Assembly (NCBI GenBank): GCA_026987255.1
Contig: JALSNA010000291.1
Location: forward strand, 1-10,477
Origin: Hyphomicrobiales bacterium
GTDB taxonomy: Bacteria > Pseudomonadota > Alphaproteobacteria > Rhizobiales > Aestuariivirgaceae
Length of the DNA: 10,477 bases
Direction of reading: 5' to 3'
The position numbers and the translations under genes are program-made. Below the pieces are notes generated by a model, which saw only the letters and a program-made list of their open reading frames with translations, had not been told where the DNA came from and ran no database searches. Shown here in pieces: positions 1-7,052 of the stretch. Positions within the stretch are counted from its first letter, which is position 1. Each line of letters opens with the position of its first letter.

Positions 1-561
1 GCCCGGCCGCGGCAAGGTTGGGGCGCGCAAGATCAACGGCGTGACAGCCTGCAGGGCCGCGCCAGGGCGGAAAATCTCCCGTCTGGCGCCGCCTGCGCCA
101 ATTTCGTCCACGCCCAGCAGCTGCGCCTTTGCGCGCGTCTTGCCGATGCCGCCCCCGGCGGCGCGCGCCAGGGCCAGGATGACACAGGCCAGCAGCTGGT
201 TGGCGCGGCCAAAAAGTGTCACCGGAACTTCGATGATGCTGCCCGCCGGCAGGCGCTCTTCGCCTTCGGCAAAGGGGGTGGCAATCACGAAAGGATGTGG
301 CGCGCGTGGATAAAGCCGCATGACGGCGGCATCCTGCGGTGGCGGCGTCTCGATGAAATATTCATAGAGTTTGTCAGGCGCCATCCAGGATGGCAGGGTG
401 CGCGGCGCGCCCTTGCGCCCCCGGCTCATCTCCTTCAGCTCGCGCCCGAGCAGCCCGCGCCACATGCTGCCAACAGCTTGAGGCAGGCGGCCTTCCGTGC
501 GCAAGACAAAGCGCAGCCCATAACGGCCAATGGGCATCGCAGGCGGTTCCAGGGTCTTCAT
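1..561 (-). CDS. Cas6-like RAMP endoribonuclease, N-terminal 187 residues (gene continues past left edge)
   Basis: An open minus-strand frame runs from an ATG at 561 to position 1 without a stop, so the 3' part is outside the window. Another ATG directly upstream (564) could add one residue; 561 fits the purine-rich AAGGG better. The protein resembles the Cas6 family that processes pre-crRNA (Pfam CRISPR_Cas6 type). The opening PIGRYGLRFVLR (residues 10-21) looks like the first RAMP strand. It is followed by a GSMWRGLLGREL segment (31-42), YEYFIETPPP (66-75), PHPFVI (88-93), VTLFGRA (114-120), a hydrophobic helix, and GGGIGKTRAKAQL (136-148), which fits the glycine-rich loop of RAMP proteins. 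Many relatives carry a cysteine cluster around residues 46-62; here that stretch has no cysteine. The only histidine seen is H89, so the catalytic residue is uncertain. Base composition looks like that of the neighbours. The family call comes from recalled motif patterns, not a search. Confidence 0.62.
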   Translation of the reverse strand, partial: MKTLEPPAMPIGRYGLRFVLRTEGRLPQAVGSMWRGLLGRELKEMSRGRKGAPRTLPSWMAPDKLYEYFIETPPPQDAAVMRLYPRAPHPFVIATPFAEGEERLPAGSIIEVPVTLFGRANQLLACVILALARAAGGGIGKTRAKAQLLGVDEIGAGGARREIFRPGAALQAVTPLILRAPTLPRPG

Positions 562-571
562 CATCCTACCC

Positions 572-592
572 TTATGTCATGAAACGCCTCCC
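572..592 (-). other. Minimal ORF (Met-Thr-stop) with strong ribosome binding site ahead of the Cas6-like gene
   Basis: On the minus strand a perfect GGGAGG (592-587) sits 6 bases before ATG-ACA-TAA (580-572). The stop lies 10 bases before the ATG at 561 of the Cas6-like gene and is out of frame with it. The Shine-Dalgarno match is stronger than that of the Cas6-like start itself. It may act as a translational entry site feeding the downstream start, or be chance. Confidence 0.2.
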
Positions 593-664
593 GTTGCGAG
601 AGCATGAAGACCACGATATGCCCCAAGCGTGGCCAAAAGTCCGCCACCAGTCCAGCATCCGCCC

Positions 665-685
665 GCTGCAAACAGGCGTTGCAGC
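665..685 (-). terminator. Perfect 7-bp inverted repeat, possible terminator after tRNA-Arg
   Basis: GCTGCAA (665-671) and TTGCAGC (679-685) are perfect reverse complements around a 7-base loop. The hairpin lies 57 bases past the 3' end of tRNA-Arg in the direction of transcription. No T-run follows, so intrinsic termination is only a guess; it may instead be a processing or stability structure. Confidence 0.25.
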
Positions 686-742
686 TCCTATGCCAGCCAG
701 CCTTGTAAAGAAAAGAAGTTCAGCCCAACCCCTTGAAATCAT

Positions 743-819
<77 letters not shown>

Positions 820-828
820 TGATAAGGG

Positions 829-1134
829 TCAGTGGGTCCAGTTGCGCTTGCGGCCGAAGCGGAAGTTGTCGGCGTAGGACTTGCGCTTCGGGCGCGGATC
901 GTGCTCGGGCAGGAGGCAATAGCTGATGCCGTGGGCCTCGGCATAGGCGATGGCCGAATCCTTGTCGGGGAAGGTGAGCTTTTCCTGCCGGGTCATGTCG
1001 GTCATGGTCGTCCAGCCCATGAGCGGATCGCGCCCGAAGGGGGCGGCGGGCTCGAAATCCAGCACCCAGTGTTCGCTGGCCGCCTTGCCCGACTGCATGG
1101 CATTCTTGGCCGGTTTGTAGATGCGCGCGCCCAT
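829..1134 (-). CDS. NADH-ubiquinone oxidoreductase accessory subunit, NDUFS4 (18 kDa) family
   Basis: This 101-residue protein is the bacterial counterpart of NDUFS4, an accessory subunit on the matrix/cytoplasmic arm of respiratory complex I found in alphaproteobacteria and mitochondria. The family signatures span the whole length: [14 protein letters not shown] (3-16), W23 followed by L25 and F27, DPLMGWT (36-42), a [15 protein letters not shown] segment (55-69), and the C-terminal end [15 protein letters not shown]. The ATG at 1134 is chosen because the family begins with M-x-ARIYKPA and a GGGAG lies 8 bases upstream; upstream extension would run into tRNA-Pro. The gene is sandwiched between two tRNA genes on the same strand, away from any nuo operon visible here, so its expression is probably not tied to the core complex I genes. 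Stop is TGA at 831-829. Confidence 0.95.
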   Translation of the reverse strand: MGARIYKPAKNAMQSGKAASEHWVLDFEPAAPFGRDPLMGWTTMTDMTRQEKLTFPDKDSAIAYAEAHGISYCLLPEHDPRPKRKSYADNFRFGRKRNWTH

Positions 1135-1171
1135 GGCTCTTTCTCCCTTGCAGGGTTGCTCCCTGGTGAAA

Positions 1172-1248
1172 TGGTCGGGGCGGCAGGATTTGAACCTGCG
1201 ACCCTCTGCTCCCAAAGCAGATGCGCTACCAGGCTGCGCCACGCCCCG
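1172..1248 (-). tRNA. tRNA-Pro (anticodon TGG)
   Basis: The 77-base cloverleaf has a fully paired acceptor stem CGGGGCG/CGCCCCG, D stem GCGC/GCGC, anticodon stem TCTGC/GCAGA with loop TTTGGGA, and T arm GCAGG-TTCAAAT-CCTGC. The anticodon TGG occupies 1214-1212, with G37 next to it, as expected for the m1G37 of proline tRNAs. Discriminator A precedes an encoded CCA (1174-1172). The gene lies 37 bases upstream of the complex I subunit ATG. I see no clear promoter between it and the hairpin at 1290-1344. Confidence 0.97.
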
Positions 1249-1414
1249 ATGCTTTCACGCCTGCGCATCTCCATCAACTCTCTGAAGACCATCCCCAGCC
1301 AGCCACCCGTAGTGTCCCATGACCTGGGTGGTTGGCAGGGGATGAGGATGAACGCGCAAGCGTTTTAGAGATTCTCACCTGCGTGCATATCAGATTTTGC
1401 CTCCCAGAAGAATA
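1249..1414. other. Intergenic spacer between moeA and tRNA-Pro
   Basis: No gene is visible here, including lexA, which commonly follows moeA in alphaproteobacteria. Besides the hairpin at 1290-1344 there is a small plus-strand hairpin at 1351-1364 (AACGC-GCAA-GCGTT, GNRA-type loop) that runs into TTTT (1363-1366). No plus-strand gene upstream needs a terminator in this window. Confidence 0.6.
1290..1344. repeat. Long imperfect hairpin (19-base arms) between moeA and tRNA-Pro
   Basis: Arms 1290-1308 and 1326-1344 pair over 19 positions with 17 Watson-Crick pairs, one G-T (1302/1332) and one A-A mismatch (1297/1337). The 17-base loop holds a further GTC/GAC pairing (1314-1316 with 1321-1323). 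In plus-strand RNA the G-T is a G-U wobble; in minus-strand RNA the same position becomes C-A, so the fold is slightly better on the plus strand. It begins 70 bases past the moeA stop and ends 41 bases before tRNA-Pro. No T-run follows it on the minus strand. It could be a U-tract-free terminator, an RNase E/III processing site, or a dispersed palindromic element. Confidence 0.6.
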
Positions 1415-2620
1415 TCAAAAATCCAGCGGAATGACCCTTACCGGATCGCCCGCCTTGCAGGCCGGCGCATGGGGCTTGCGGATGATCAGGCCATCGGCCT
1501 CGACGAAGAGGCGCATCATGGCGCTGTCCTGGCGGGAGTAGGGAACGGCGCGCAGCGCGCCGGTTCGTTCATCCTCGATCAGGCGGCAGCGCAGGTGATC
1601 CTGGCGCATGTCATTGGCCGGAATCTCCGTCTCCAGGGTGGCGGTGATGGTGCGCCGGACATCGCGCGCCCCCAGCAGGGCGGCCATGAGCGGGCGCAGG
1701 AAGACCAGGGCGCAGACCAGCGCCGAGACCGGATTGCCCGGCAGGCCGAGAATGCGCTGGCTGTCCCGGCGGGCGAAGATCAGGGGCTTGCCCGGGCGCA
1801 TGGCGATCTTCCAGAAGTCCAGCTCCACGCCGAGTTTGGCAAAGGCGTCCCGGGCATGGTCATGCTCGCCCACAGAGGCCCCGCCTATGGTCACCAGGAC
1901 ATCCGCATGCCGCCCCCGGTCGATGGCGGCGGCAATGGCCTCCGTATCGTCCGGAGCCAGGCCGAGGTCGAGCACATCGCCGCCGTGGGCGCGCACGAAG
2001 GCGGCCAGCCCATAGGAATTGGAGGCGATGATCTGATCATCGCGCGGGGTTTCGCCGGGCAGCACCAGTTCATCGCCGGTGGCCAGAATGGCGACAAGGG
2101 GTTTCTTGCGCACGACCAGATCCGGGCGGTTCATGGAGGCCGCCAGGTTGATCTGCCGCGCGCCCAGTTTCCGGCCCGGCTCCAGCAGCACCTCGCCATT
2201 GGCGAAATCCAGCCCCCTGGGGCGGATGAAATTGCCTTTCGGCGCGCCCTTGTGGATGGTCACGCGGTTGCCCTCGCGGGTGGCGTTCTCCTGCATGATG
2301 ACGCAATCGGCGCCCTCCGGCACCGGCCCGCCGGTGAAGATGCGCGCCGCCTCGCCCGGGCCTATGGCGATGTCCAGGGCATGTCCGGCCGGGGCCTCGC
2401 CGGCGATGGTCAGGGTCACTGGCGTGTCGCGGACATCTTCGGCGCGCACCGCGTAGCCATCCATGGAGGAGGCATCGAAGGGCGGCTGGTCGCGGTTGGC
2501 GCGCACCTCCTCGGCCAGGATGCGCCCGGCCGCCTCCATGAGCGGCACGCGCTCGCCCGCCAGCGGCGAAACATCTTTCAGGATGCGCGCCCTGGCATCC
2601 TCGACGGGCAGCAGGCTCAT
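1415..2620 (-). CDS. moeA: Molybdopterin molybdenumtransferase MoeA
   Basis: MoeA inserts molybdate into adenylylated molybdopterin, the last step of molybdenum cofactor synthesis, in the cytosol. The 401-residue length is normal. The N-terminal part has the family signature DQPPFDASSMDGYAV (44-58), and FTGGPVPEGAD (95-105) follows. The central MPT-binding (MogA-like) domain contains ATGDEL (180-185), IASNSY (198-203), GGASVGEHD (246-254), MRPGKPL (274-280) and GLPGNPVSA (292-300). The C-terminal beta domain ends in GDPVRVIPLDF. The ATG at 2620 overlaps the moaC stop by 4 bases (ATGA), so its translation is probably coupled to moaC. It is the last gene of the trp-moa-moe series; a spacer with a long hairpin follows. 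Confidence 0.98.
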   Translation of the reverse strand: MSLLPVEDARARILKDVSPLAGERVPLMEAAGRILAEEVRANRDQPPFDASSMDGYAVRAEDVRDTPVTLTIAGEAPAGHALDIAIGPGEAARIFTGGPVPEGADCVIMQENATREGNRVTIHKGAPKGNFIRPRGLDFANGEVLLEPGRKLGARQINLAASMNRPDLVVRKKPLVAILATGDELVLPGETPRDDQIIASNSYGLAAFVRAHGGDVLDLGLAPDDTEAIAAAIDRGRHADVLVTIGGASVGEHDHARDAFAKLGVELDFWKIAMRPGKPLIFARRDSQRILGLPGNPVSALVCALVFLRPLMAALLGARDVRRTITATLETEIPANDMRQDHLRCRLIEDERTGALRAVPYSRQDSAMMRLFVEADGLIIRKPHAPACKAGDPVRVIPLDF

Positions 2621-3102
2621 TGGTTCTCCTTTGCGATGTAGTGGCCGGACTTGCCGCCCTTTTTCTCCAGCAGCCGGATATCGGTGATGCGCACATCGCG
2701 CTGCATGGCCTTCACCATGTCATAGATGGTGAGGCAGGCCACGGAGACGGCGGTGAGCGCCTCCATCTCCACGCCGGTCTTGCCATCGCACTGCACCGTG
2801 GCCTGCACGTGGATGCAGGCCTTGGCCTCATCCGGCGTGAAGGACACTTCCGCCTTGGTGATGGCCAGCGGGTGGCACAGCGGGATCAGCCCGGAGGTCT
2901 TCTTCGCCGCCATGATCCCGGCGATGCGCGCGGCGGCCAGCACGTCGCCCTTCTTCACCTGGTTGTCGAGAATGGCCTTCAGCACGTCGGCGCGCATGTG
3001 CACCACGCCGCCGGCGCGGGCGATGCGGCGGGTGATATCCTTCTCCGACACGTCCACCATGCGCGCCGCGCCGGTATCATCCACGTGGGTGAGTTTGTTC
3101 AT
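2617..3102 (-). CDS. moaC: Cyclic pyranopterin monophosphate synthase MoaC
   Basis: MoaC converts 3',8-cyclo-7,8-dihydro-GTP, the product of MoaA, to cyclic pyranopterin monophosphate early in molybdenum cofactor synthesis. The 161-residue length equals that of the E. coli enzyme. Visible signatures are ARMVDVSEK (13-21), [13 protein letters not shown] (67-79), [18 protein letters not shown] (105-122) and TIYDMVKA (125-132). The last carries Asp128 and Lys131, which match the numbering of the E. coli catalytic residues. KKGGKSG (147-153) near the end is also conserved. Both flanks are ATGA overlaps, with trpC upstream and moeA downstream, so it sits in the middle of a translationally coupled block. 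moaA, moaD, moaE and mogA are not in the window. Confidence 0.98.
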   Translation of the reverse strand: MNKLTHVDDTGAARMVDVSEKDITRRIARAGGVVHMRADVLKAILDNQVKKGDVLAAARIAGIMAAKKTSGLIPLCHPLAITKAEVSFTPDEAKACIHVQATVQCDGKTGVEMEALTAVSVACLTIYDMVKAMQRDVRITDIRLLEKKGGKSGHYIAKENQ

Positions 3103-3905
3103 GGGCTTGTCTCCTCGCCAAGCAGGAGTCTGGTGGCTTGCTCAACATCCCTTTGCCGCATCAGGGCCTCGCCGACAAGGAAGGCCTTTGCTCCGGCGTC
3201 CTTCAGGAGGCGAATGTCGGCGGGGGTGAAGATGCCGCTTTCGGCGACGATGAGGCGCTCCGGCGGGATCATGGCGGCCAGTTCAACCGTCGTGTCAAGT
3301 CTTGTCTCGAAGGTTTTCAGATTGCGGTTGTTTATGCCTATCAGGGGGGTGCGCAGTTTGAGCGCGCGGGAGAGCTCGCGGCCATCGTGGCTTTCCACCA
3401 GAACGTCCATGCCCAGCTCCATGGCGGCCATTTCCAGCTCGGCGGCCAGAACATCGTCGATCATCGCCATGATCAGCAAGATGGCATCGGCGCCCATGGC
3501 GCGGGCCTCGAAGACCTGATAGGGGTCGAGCATGAAATCCTTGCGCAGCACCGGCAGGCAGGTGGCGGCGCGCGCCTGTTCCAGATAGCGCGGCGCGCCC
3601 TGGAAGAAGGGGGCATCGGTGAGCACCGACAAACAGGCAGCGCCCCCGGCCTCATAGGCGCGCGCCAGGGCAGGGGGATCGAAATCATGCGGCCGGATGA
3701 GGCCCTTTGACGGCGAGGCCTTCTTGATCTCGGCGATCAGGGCGGGCCTTGCCGATTGCGCTGCCCTGTGCAGGGCGCGGGCAAAACCGCGCGGCGCCTC
3801 TTGCGCCCCGATGCGCTCCATGAGGCTTGCGGCCGGCACGGCCTGGCGCGCCTGGGCCACCTCCTGGCGCTTGCTTTGGGCGATCTTGCTCAGGATGTCG
3901 GACAT
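3099..3905 (-). CDS. trpC: Indole-3-glycerol-phosphate synthase TrpC
   Basis: TrpC closes the ring of carboxyphenylamino-deoxyribulose phosphate, with decarboxylation, to give indole-3-glycerol phosphate. The protein is a single-domain TIM barrel of 268 residues, not fused to TrpF. Motifs along the barrel are [13 protein letters not shown] (56-68) with the conserved Glu and Lys, FQG (101-103), [12 protein letters not shown] (119-130) with the catalytic Lys, VLVESHD (168-174), IGINNRNL (189-196), VAESGI (220-225) and AFLVGEALM (241-249). The ATG at 3905 follows the trpD stop by 3 bases, and its stop overlaps the moaC ATG by 4 bases. trpF is not in the window, so phosphoribosylanthranilate isomerase must be encoded elsewhere. 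Confidence 0.98.
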   Translation of the reverse strand: MSDILSKIAQSKRQEVAQARQAVPAASLMERIGAQEAPRGFARALHRAAQSARPALIAEIKKASPSKGLIRPHDFDPPALARAYEAGGAACLSVLTDAPFFQGAPRYLEQARAATCLPVLRKDFMLDPYQVFEARAMGADAILLIMAMIDDVLAAELEMAAMELGMDVLVESHDGRELSRALKLRTPLIGINNRNLKTFETRLDTTVELAAMIPPERLIVAESGIFTPADIRLLKDAGAKAFLVGEALMRQRDVEQATRLLLGEETSP

Positions 3906-3908
3906 GCC

Positions 3909-4931
<1,023 letters not shown>

Positions 4932-4933
4932 GG

Positions 4934-4942
4934 ATGCCTCCT
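4934..4942 (-). promoter_or_regulatory. Strong ribosome binding site deciding the trpD start
   Basis: The minus strand reads AAGGAGG within the 16-base trpG-trpD gap, about 5 bases before the ATG at 4931. It is the closest match to the anti-Shine-Dalgarno consensus in the trp block and excludes the longer upstream reading frame. Confidence 0.8.
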
Positions 4943-4947
4943 TGAAA

Positions 4948-5523
4948 TCAGCTTTCCGATGCAAGGGCGAGAAAATTGCGCAACAGCTCGTGGCCGTATT
5001 GCGTGGCGATGCTCTCGGGATGGAACTGCACCCCGTGGATTTCATGCTCGCGGTGGCGCACCCCCATGATGACGCCATCCTCCGTCCGGGCGGTGATGGT
5101 CAGCTCCTCGGGCAGGCTGTCGCGCTCGATGATGAGCGAATGATAGCGGGTGGCGATGAAAGGCGAGGGCAGGGCGGCGAATATGCCCTCGCCGCCGTGA
5201 TGGATTTCGGATGTCTTGCCGTGCATGAGCACATCGGCGCGCACCACCCGCCCGCCGAAGGCCGCGCCGATGGACTGATGCCCCAGGCAGACCCCCAAAA
5301 GCGGCACACGGCCGGCCGCGGCGCGCACCAGATCGACACAGATGCCCGCCTGCGCCGGGGTGCACGGGCCGGGCGAGAGCACGATGGCCTTTGGCTGGAG
5401 AGCCAGGGCATCGGCAACGCTGATGGCGTCGTTGCGCACCACCTTGCAGCTGGCCCCGATATCGCCGATGAACTGCACCAGGTTGTAGGTGAAGCTGTCG
5501 TAATTGTCGATCAGCAGAATCAT
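4948..5523 (-). CDS. trpG: Anthranilate synthase component II (glutamine amidotransferase) TrpG
   Basis: TrpG is the class I glutamine amidotransferase subunit that supplies ammonia to TrpE. It has 191 residues. Motifs are [15 protein letters not shown] (3-17), LSPGPCTP (49-56), [10 protein letters not shown] (77-86) with the nucleophile Cys79, HGKTSEI (101-107) and HGVQFHPES (163-171) with His168 and Glu170 completing the triad. The ATG at 5523 overlaps the trpE stop (ATGA) and gives the normal family N terminus; the open frame upstream is not used. The protein is not fused to TrpE, unlike the TrpE-G fusions of rhizobia, or to TrpD. A folate-type PabA role cannot be excluded for this family, since some bacteria share one subunit, but the position between trpE and trpD makes tryptophan synthesis the main job. 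Confidence 0.97.
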   Translation of the reverse strand: MILLIDNYDSFTYNLVQFIGDIGASCKVVRNDAISVADALALQPKAIVLSPGPCTPAQAGICVDLVRAAAGRVPLLGVCLGHQSIGAAFGGRVVRADVLMHGKTSEIHHGGEGIFAALPSPFIATRYHSLIIERDSLPEELTITARTEDGVIMGVRHREHEIHGVQFHPESIATQYGHELLRNFLALASES

Positions 5524-7043
5524 TGTCCGCGCCTCCCCGATCCGGCAAAGCGGGCTGCCTCCTCGGCGGCGCGAAACAGCGCCCTGGCCTTGTTGACGCA
5601 TTCGGCGGCCTCGTTCTCGGGCACCGAATCGGCGACGATCCCGGCTCCGGCCTGAACGTGCATGCGCCCGTCCTTGACGATGGCGGTGCGCAGCACGATG
5701 CAGGTATCCATCTCCCCGGTGGCGGAGAAATAGCCCACGCAGCCGGCATAGGGGCCGCGCTTGTGGCGCTCCAGCTCGTCGATGATCTGCATGGCCCGCA
5801 CCTTGGGCGCGCCGGAGACCGTGCCGGCCGGGAAGCCTGCCATGAGGGCATCGATGGCGTCATGGCCCGCGTCCAGCTTGCCCTCGACGTTGGAAACGAT
5901 GTGCATCACCTGGCTGTAGCGCTCGATGATGAACTGATCGGTGACCTTCACCGAGCCGGTGCGCGCCACCCGGCCGACATCGTTGCGGCCCAGATCGAGC
6001 AGCATGAGATGCTCGGCCAGCTCCTTGGGGTCGGCCAGCAGATCGGCCTGCAGGGCCTCGTCCTCCTCGCGGGTGGCGCCGCGCGGGCGGGTCCCGGCGA
6101 TGGGCCGGATGGTCACCGTGTCGTCACGCAGGCGCACCAGGATTTCCGGCGAGGAGCCGATGAGCGAGAATCCGGCGAAATCCAGATAATAGAGGAAAGG
6201 CGAAGGATTGATGCGCCGCAAGGCCCGGTAGAGGGCAAAGGGCGGGAGGGGAAAATCGGTCTCGAATCGCTGCGAGAGCACCACCTGGAAGATGTCCCCG
6301 GCGCGAATGTAGTCCTTGGCGCGGCGCACCATCTGGTGATACGCGTCTTCCGGCGTATTGGACACCGGCGCGGGAATGGCCACCTCCTCTTGCGCCTCGT
6401 GCAGCATGGCGGCATCGAGTGGCCGCGAGAGAGCCTCCACCACCTCCTCCAGGCGCCCCTGGGCCTGCTGAAAGGCGGCTTGCGCACTCACCTCCTGGCG
6501 CGGCCAGACGGGAGTGATGACCACCACCTCGTCACGCACCGCATCGAAGATGGCCATGATGGTGGGGCGGATCATCAGGGCGTCGGGCAGCCCCAGGACA
6601 TCCGGGTTGGGCGCGCCGATGTCCTCCATCTGGCGCACCATGTCATAGCCCATGTAGCCGAACAATCCGGCGGCCATGGGCGGCAGATCGCGAGGCAGAT
6701 CGATGCGCGTCTCGGCCAGAAGGGCGCGCAGGGAATCCAGCGGCGGCGCCTCCTGGCGCACGAAGGGGCCATCCACACCGGCCAGCGCCTGGCGGTTGAT
6801 GAAGGCCTCGCCGTCCTGCACCTTCCACACCAGATCGGGTTTCAGGCCGATGAGCGAATAGCGCCCGCGCACCGCCCCGCCCTCCACCGATTCCAGCAAG
6901 AAGGCATGGGGCGAGCCGGCGCGCAGCTTGAGGAAGGCCGAAACCGGCGTCTCCAGATCGGCCACCAGGCGGGTGTGCACGACCTGCGGGCGGCCCGCCT
7001 CATAGGCCTCGGCGAAAGACTGCGGAACGGTATCTGCGCACAT
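5520..7043 (-). CDS. trpE: Anthranilate synthase component I TrpE
   Basis: TrpE makes anthranilate from chorismate with ammonia from TrpG, the committed step of tryptophan synthesis. Its 507 residues match the usual length. The N-terminal domain carries LLES (49-52) followed by GRYSLIG (60-66), the region that forms the tryptophan feedback site, so allosteric inhibition is expected. The chorismate-utilising domain contains [12 protein letters not shown] (249-260), [11 protein letters not shown] (279-289), GSSPE (296-300), PIAGTRPRG (314-322), [13 protein letters not shown] (343-355), HIVSNVEG (381-388), AGTVSGAPK (406-414), GPYAGCVGY (430-438) and an AGAGIVADS segment (465-473). The ATG at 7043 is 9 bases after the ppiD stop with AAGGGGA 4 bases before it. 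There is no room for a leader peptide and attenuator between ppiD and trpE. Confidence 0.98.
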   Translation of the reverse strand: MCADTVPQSFAEAYEAGRPQVVHTRLVADLETPVSAFLKLRAGSPHAFLLESVEGGAVRGRYSLIGLKPDLVWKVQDGEAFINRQALAGVDGPFVRQEAPPLDSLRALLAETRIDLPRDLPPMAAGLFGYMGYDMVRQMEDIGAPNPDVLGLPDALMIRPTIMAIFDAVRDEVVVITPVWPRQEVSAQAAFQQAQGRLEEVVEALSRPLDAAMLHEAQEEVAIPAPVSNTPEDAYHQMVRRAKDYIRAGDIFQVVLSQRFETDFPLPPFALYRALRRINPSPFLYYLDFAGFSLIGSSPEILVRLRDDTVTIRPIAGTRPRGATREEDEALQADLLADPKELAEHLMLLDLGRNDVGRVARTGSVKVTDQFIIERYSQVMHIVSNVEGKLDAGHDAIDALMAGFPAGTVSGAPKVRAMQIIDELERHKRGPYAGCVGYFSATGEMDTCIVLRTAIVKDGRMHVQAGAGIVADSVPENEAAECVNKARALFRAAEEAARFAGSGRRGQ

Positions 7044-7052
7044 GGCGTCCCC

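Larger units (their letters stand above)
565..742. other. Intergenic spacer between tRNA-Arg and the Cas6-like gene
   Basis: I find no credible full-length gene and no direct repeats of CRISPR type here. It contains an inverted repeat (665-685), a pyrimidine-rich tract on the minus strand (about 706-720) and the start-stop ORF at 572-580. No convincing -35/-10 pair was found for the Cas6-like gene. Confidence 0.6.

Noticed and set aside
565..742. A CRISPR array next to the Cas6-like gene
   Set aside because: I found no repeated units of 20-40 bases here; any array would have to be outside the window.
829..1242. Longer 137-residue version of the complex I subunit
   Set aside because: The extra 36 residues are translated from tRNA-Pro sequence and the family begins at M-x-ARIYKPA with a good ribosome binding site at 1134.
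1249..1289. A promoter for tRNA-Pro (TTGATG and AAGCAT-like hexamers, 17 bases apart)
   Set aside because: The -10-like hexamer would abut the mature 5' end of the tRNA, leaving the start site inside the tRNA.
1375..1414. Tiny minus-strand ORF after moeA (GGGAGG then an ATG encoding seven residues)
   Set aside because: The spacing is about 12 bases, the peptide is only 7 residues, and nothing supports it being translated.
1397..2641. Long plus-strand open frame antisense to moeA
   Set aside because: It mirrors a clear moeA gene and its composition (Gly/Ala/Gln/His-rich) is that of a GC-rich antisense shadow.
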